DNA of 33,788 nt from Gammaproteobacteria bacterium (GTDB lineage Bacteria; Pseudomonadota; Gammaproteobacteria; Pseudomonadales; Azotimanducaceae), in contig JAPOXO010000041.1 of assembly GCA_026707045.1 (NCBI GenBank), forward strand, positions 1 through 33,788, given 5' to 3'. Shown here piece after piece: positions 33,370-33,788 of the stretch. Made by a program: the position numbers and the translations under genes. Position 1 is the first letter of the stretch; the number at the start of each line of letters is the position of its first letter. Under the pieces are notes generated by a model. It was not told where the DNA came from, did no database searches, and saw only the letters and a list, made by a program, of their open reading frames with translations.

Positions 33370-33788
33370 CTATGACAGCAAGTGCTTGCCGTACAAGATT
33401 TTGGCCGGCGACGGCAAGTGATTGGCACACACGGACAGAAGACGATGGGGCAGCTGAGGCTCCCAGAATCTTCGGTTGTAGCGATACACGAACTCGTCGA
33501 GATACTTCTGCAGCTTGGGAGAGGAGACTCCGTGGAACGTCCCGAGCAGGAAGCGCTTGAGGTTCGCGATGGCGGCGTGCACTTTCGGCAGCCACTCGTC
33601 GACCTTCGAGGGAGGAGTGGCCTGGGACTCGACCTCGATGCCCTGCTCGAGGGACAGGATCCCGTACGCCCTCCAGCCGTCGGTGCGGATGCGGAGCTCG
33701 TCCCCGAGACGACGGCGGAACCCGCGCACCGTGGGAACGGGCACGATAACCAGCCTACCATGGTTTTTCCCTTTCATGCGCTTCCCCG
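33370..33788 (-). CDS. IS1595-family (ISXO2-like) transposase, C-terminal part, cut by the window edge
   Basis: The frame is open from the right edge to TAG at 33370. It carries the C-terminal ISXO2-like signature: LRIRTDGWRAYGILS (catalytic Asp), KVHAAIANLKRFLLGTFHGV and LQKYLDEFVYRYNRR (final catalytic Glu/Asn region). The N-terminal zinc ribbon and first Asp lie outside. It is a different member from the element at 9470, by sequence. It lies about 90 bases upstream of the sigma-factor gene. Confidence 0.75.
   Translation of the reverse strand, partial: GKRMKGKNHGRLVIVPVPTVRGFRRRLGDELRIRTDGWRAYGILSLEQGIEVESQATPPSKVDEWLPKVHAAIANLKRFLLGTFHGVSSPKLQKYLDEFVYRYNRRFWEPQLPHRLLSVCANHLPSPAKILYGKHLLS

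Overview
The window is bacterial DNA: polycistronic gene clusters, Shine-Dalgarno sequences such as aggaggcttcaATG at 4590-4603, ATG/TTG starts and the standard code (TGG used freely for Trp, TGA used as a real stop). I cannot assign a taxon. The host genes have moderate, rather A+T-rich composition. The insertion sequences at 9.5-10.6, 19.3-20.8, 26.6-28.0 and 33.4-33.8 kb are visibly more G+C-rich. Long non-coding stretches, four or five IS families and many broken genes suggest an accessory, decaying region, perhaps a defence or genomic island.

Layout. 1-2793 (minus): a secreted cadherin/fibronectin-type surface protein that runs off the left edge. 2.8-4.6 kb: no intact gene, but it holds copy A of a roughly 1.2-kb repeated block. 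4.6-8.8 kb: a hypothetical gene, a frameshifted gene, a Schlafen-AlbA_2-type gene, a membrane protein, an HNH nuclease and a nonsense-broken small gene. 8.9-10.6 kb: an IS1-family remnant cut by an IS1595-family element. 10.7-12.0 kb: small hypothetical genes. 12.4-14.0 kb: a HEAT-repeat/alpha-beta-hydrolase protein and a second HEAT-repeat protein. 14.8-18.8 kb (minus): a 1337-residue protein joining a helix-turn-helix, a probable PD-(D/E)XK-like region and a STAND-like NTPase. 19.2-22.1 kb: copy B of the repeated block, split by an IS1111-type IS110 element and carrying a pseudogene of the 4601-5227 gene. 22.4-23.8 kb: a possible uracil-DNA-glycosylase-fold protein and a DUF1353 protein. 24.4-26.6 kb: a tiny coiled-coil ORF, a broken PD-(D/E)XK nuclease and a Cas2/SinR-like plus coiled-coil membrane protein pair. 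26.6-28.0 kb: a dead IS3-family element. 28.1-28.7 kb: a HEPN-like protein. 29.4-33.3 kb (minus): a compact operon. 33.4 kb to the right edge: part of another IS1595-family transposase.

The most interesting system is the operon at 29460-33280. It encodes, in transcription order, an ECF-like sigma factor, a small coiled-coil basic protein, a proteasome-like N-terminal-threonine hydrolase, a small charged protein, a Clp-fold serine protease of the SDH_sah type and a 48-residue overlapping ORF. Two proteases of unrelated fold under one sigma factor is an arrangement I do not know as a described system. The second candidate is the HTH-nuclease-NTPase fusion at 14824-18837, which has the architecture of an antiphage STAND sensor. 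The third is the duplicated block ahead of the 4601 gene, conserved in length and sequence although neither copy has an intact ORF in the leader.
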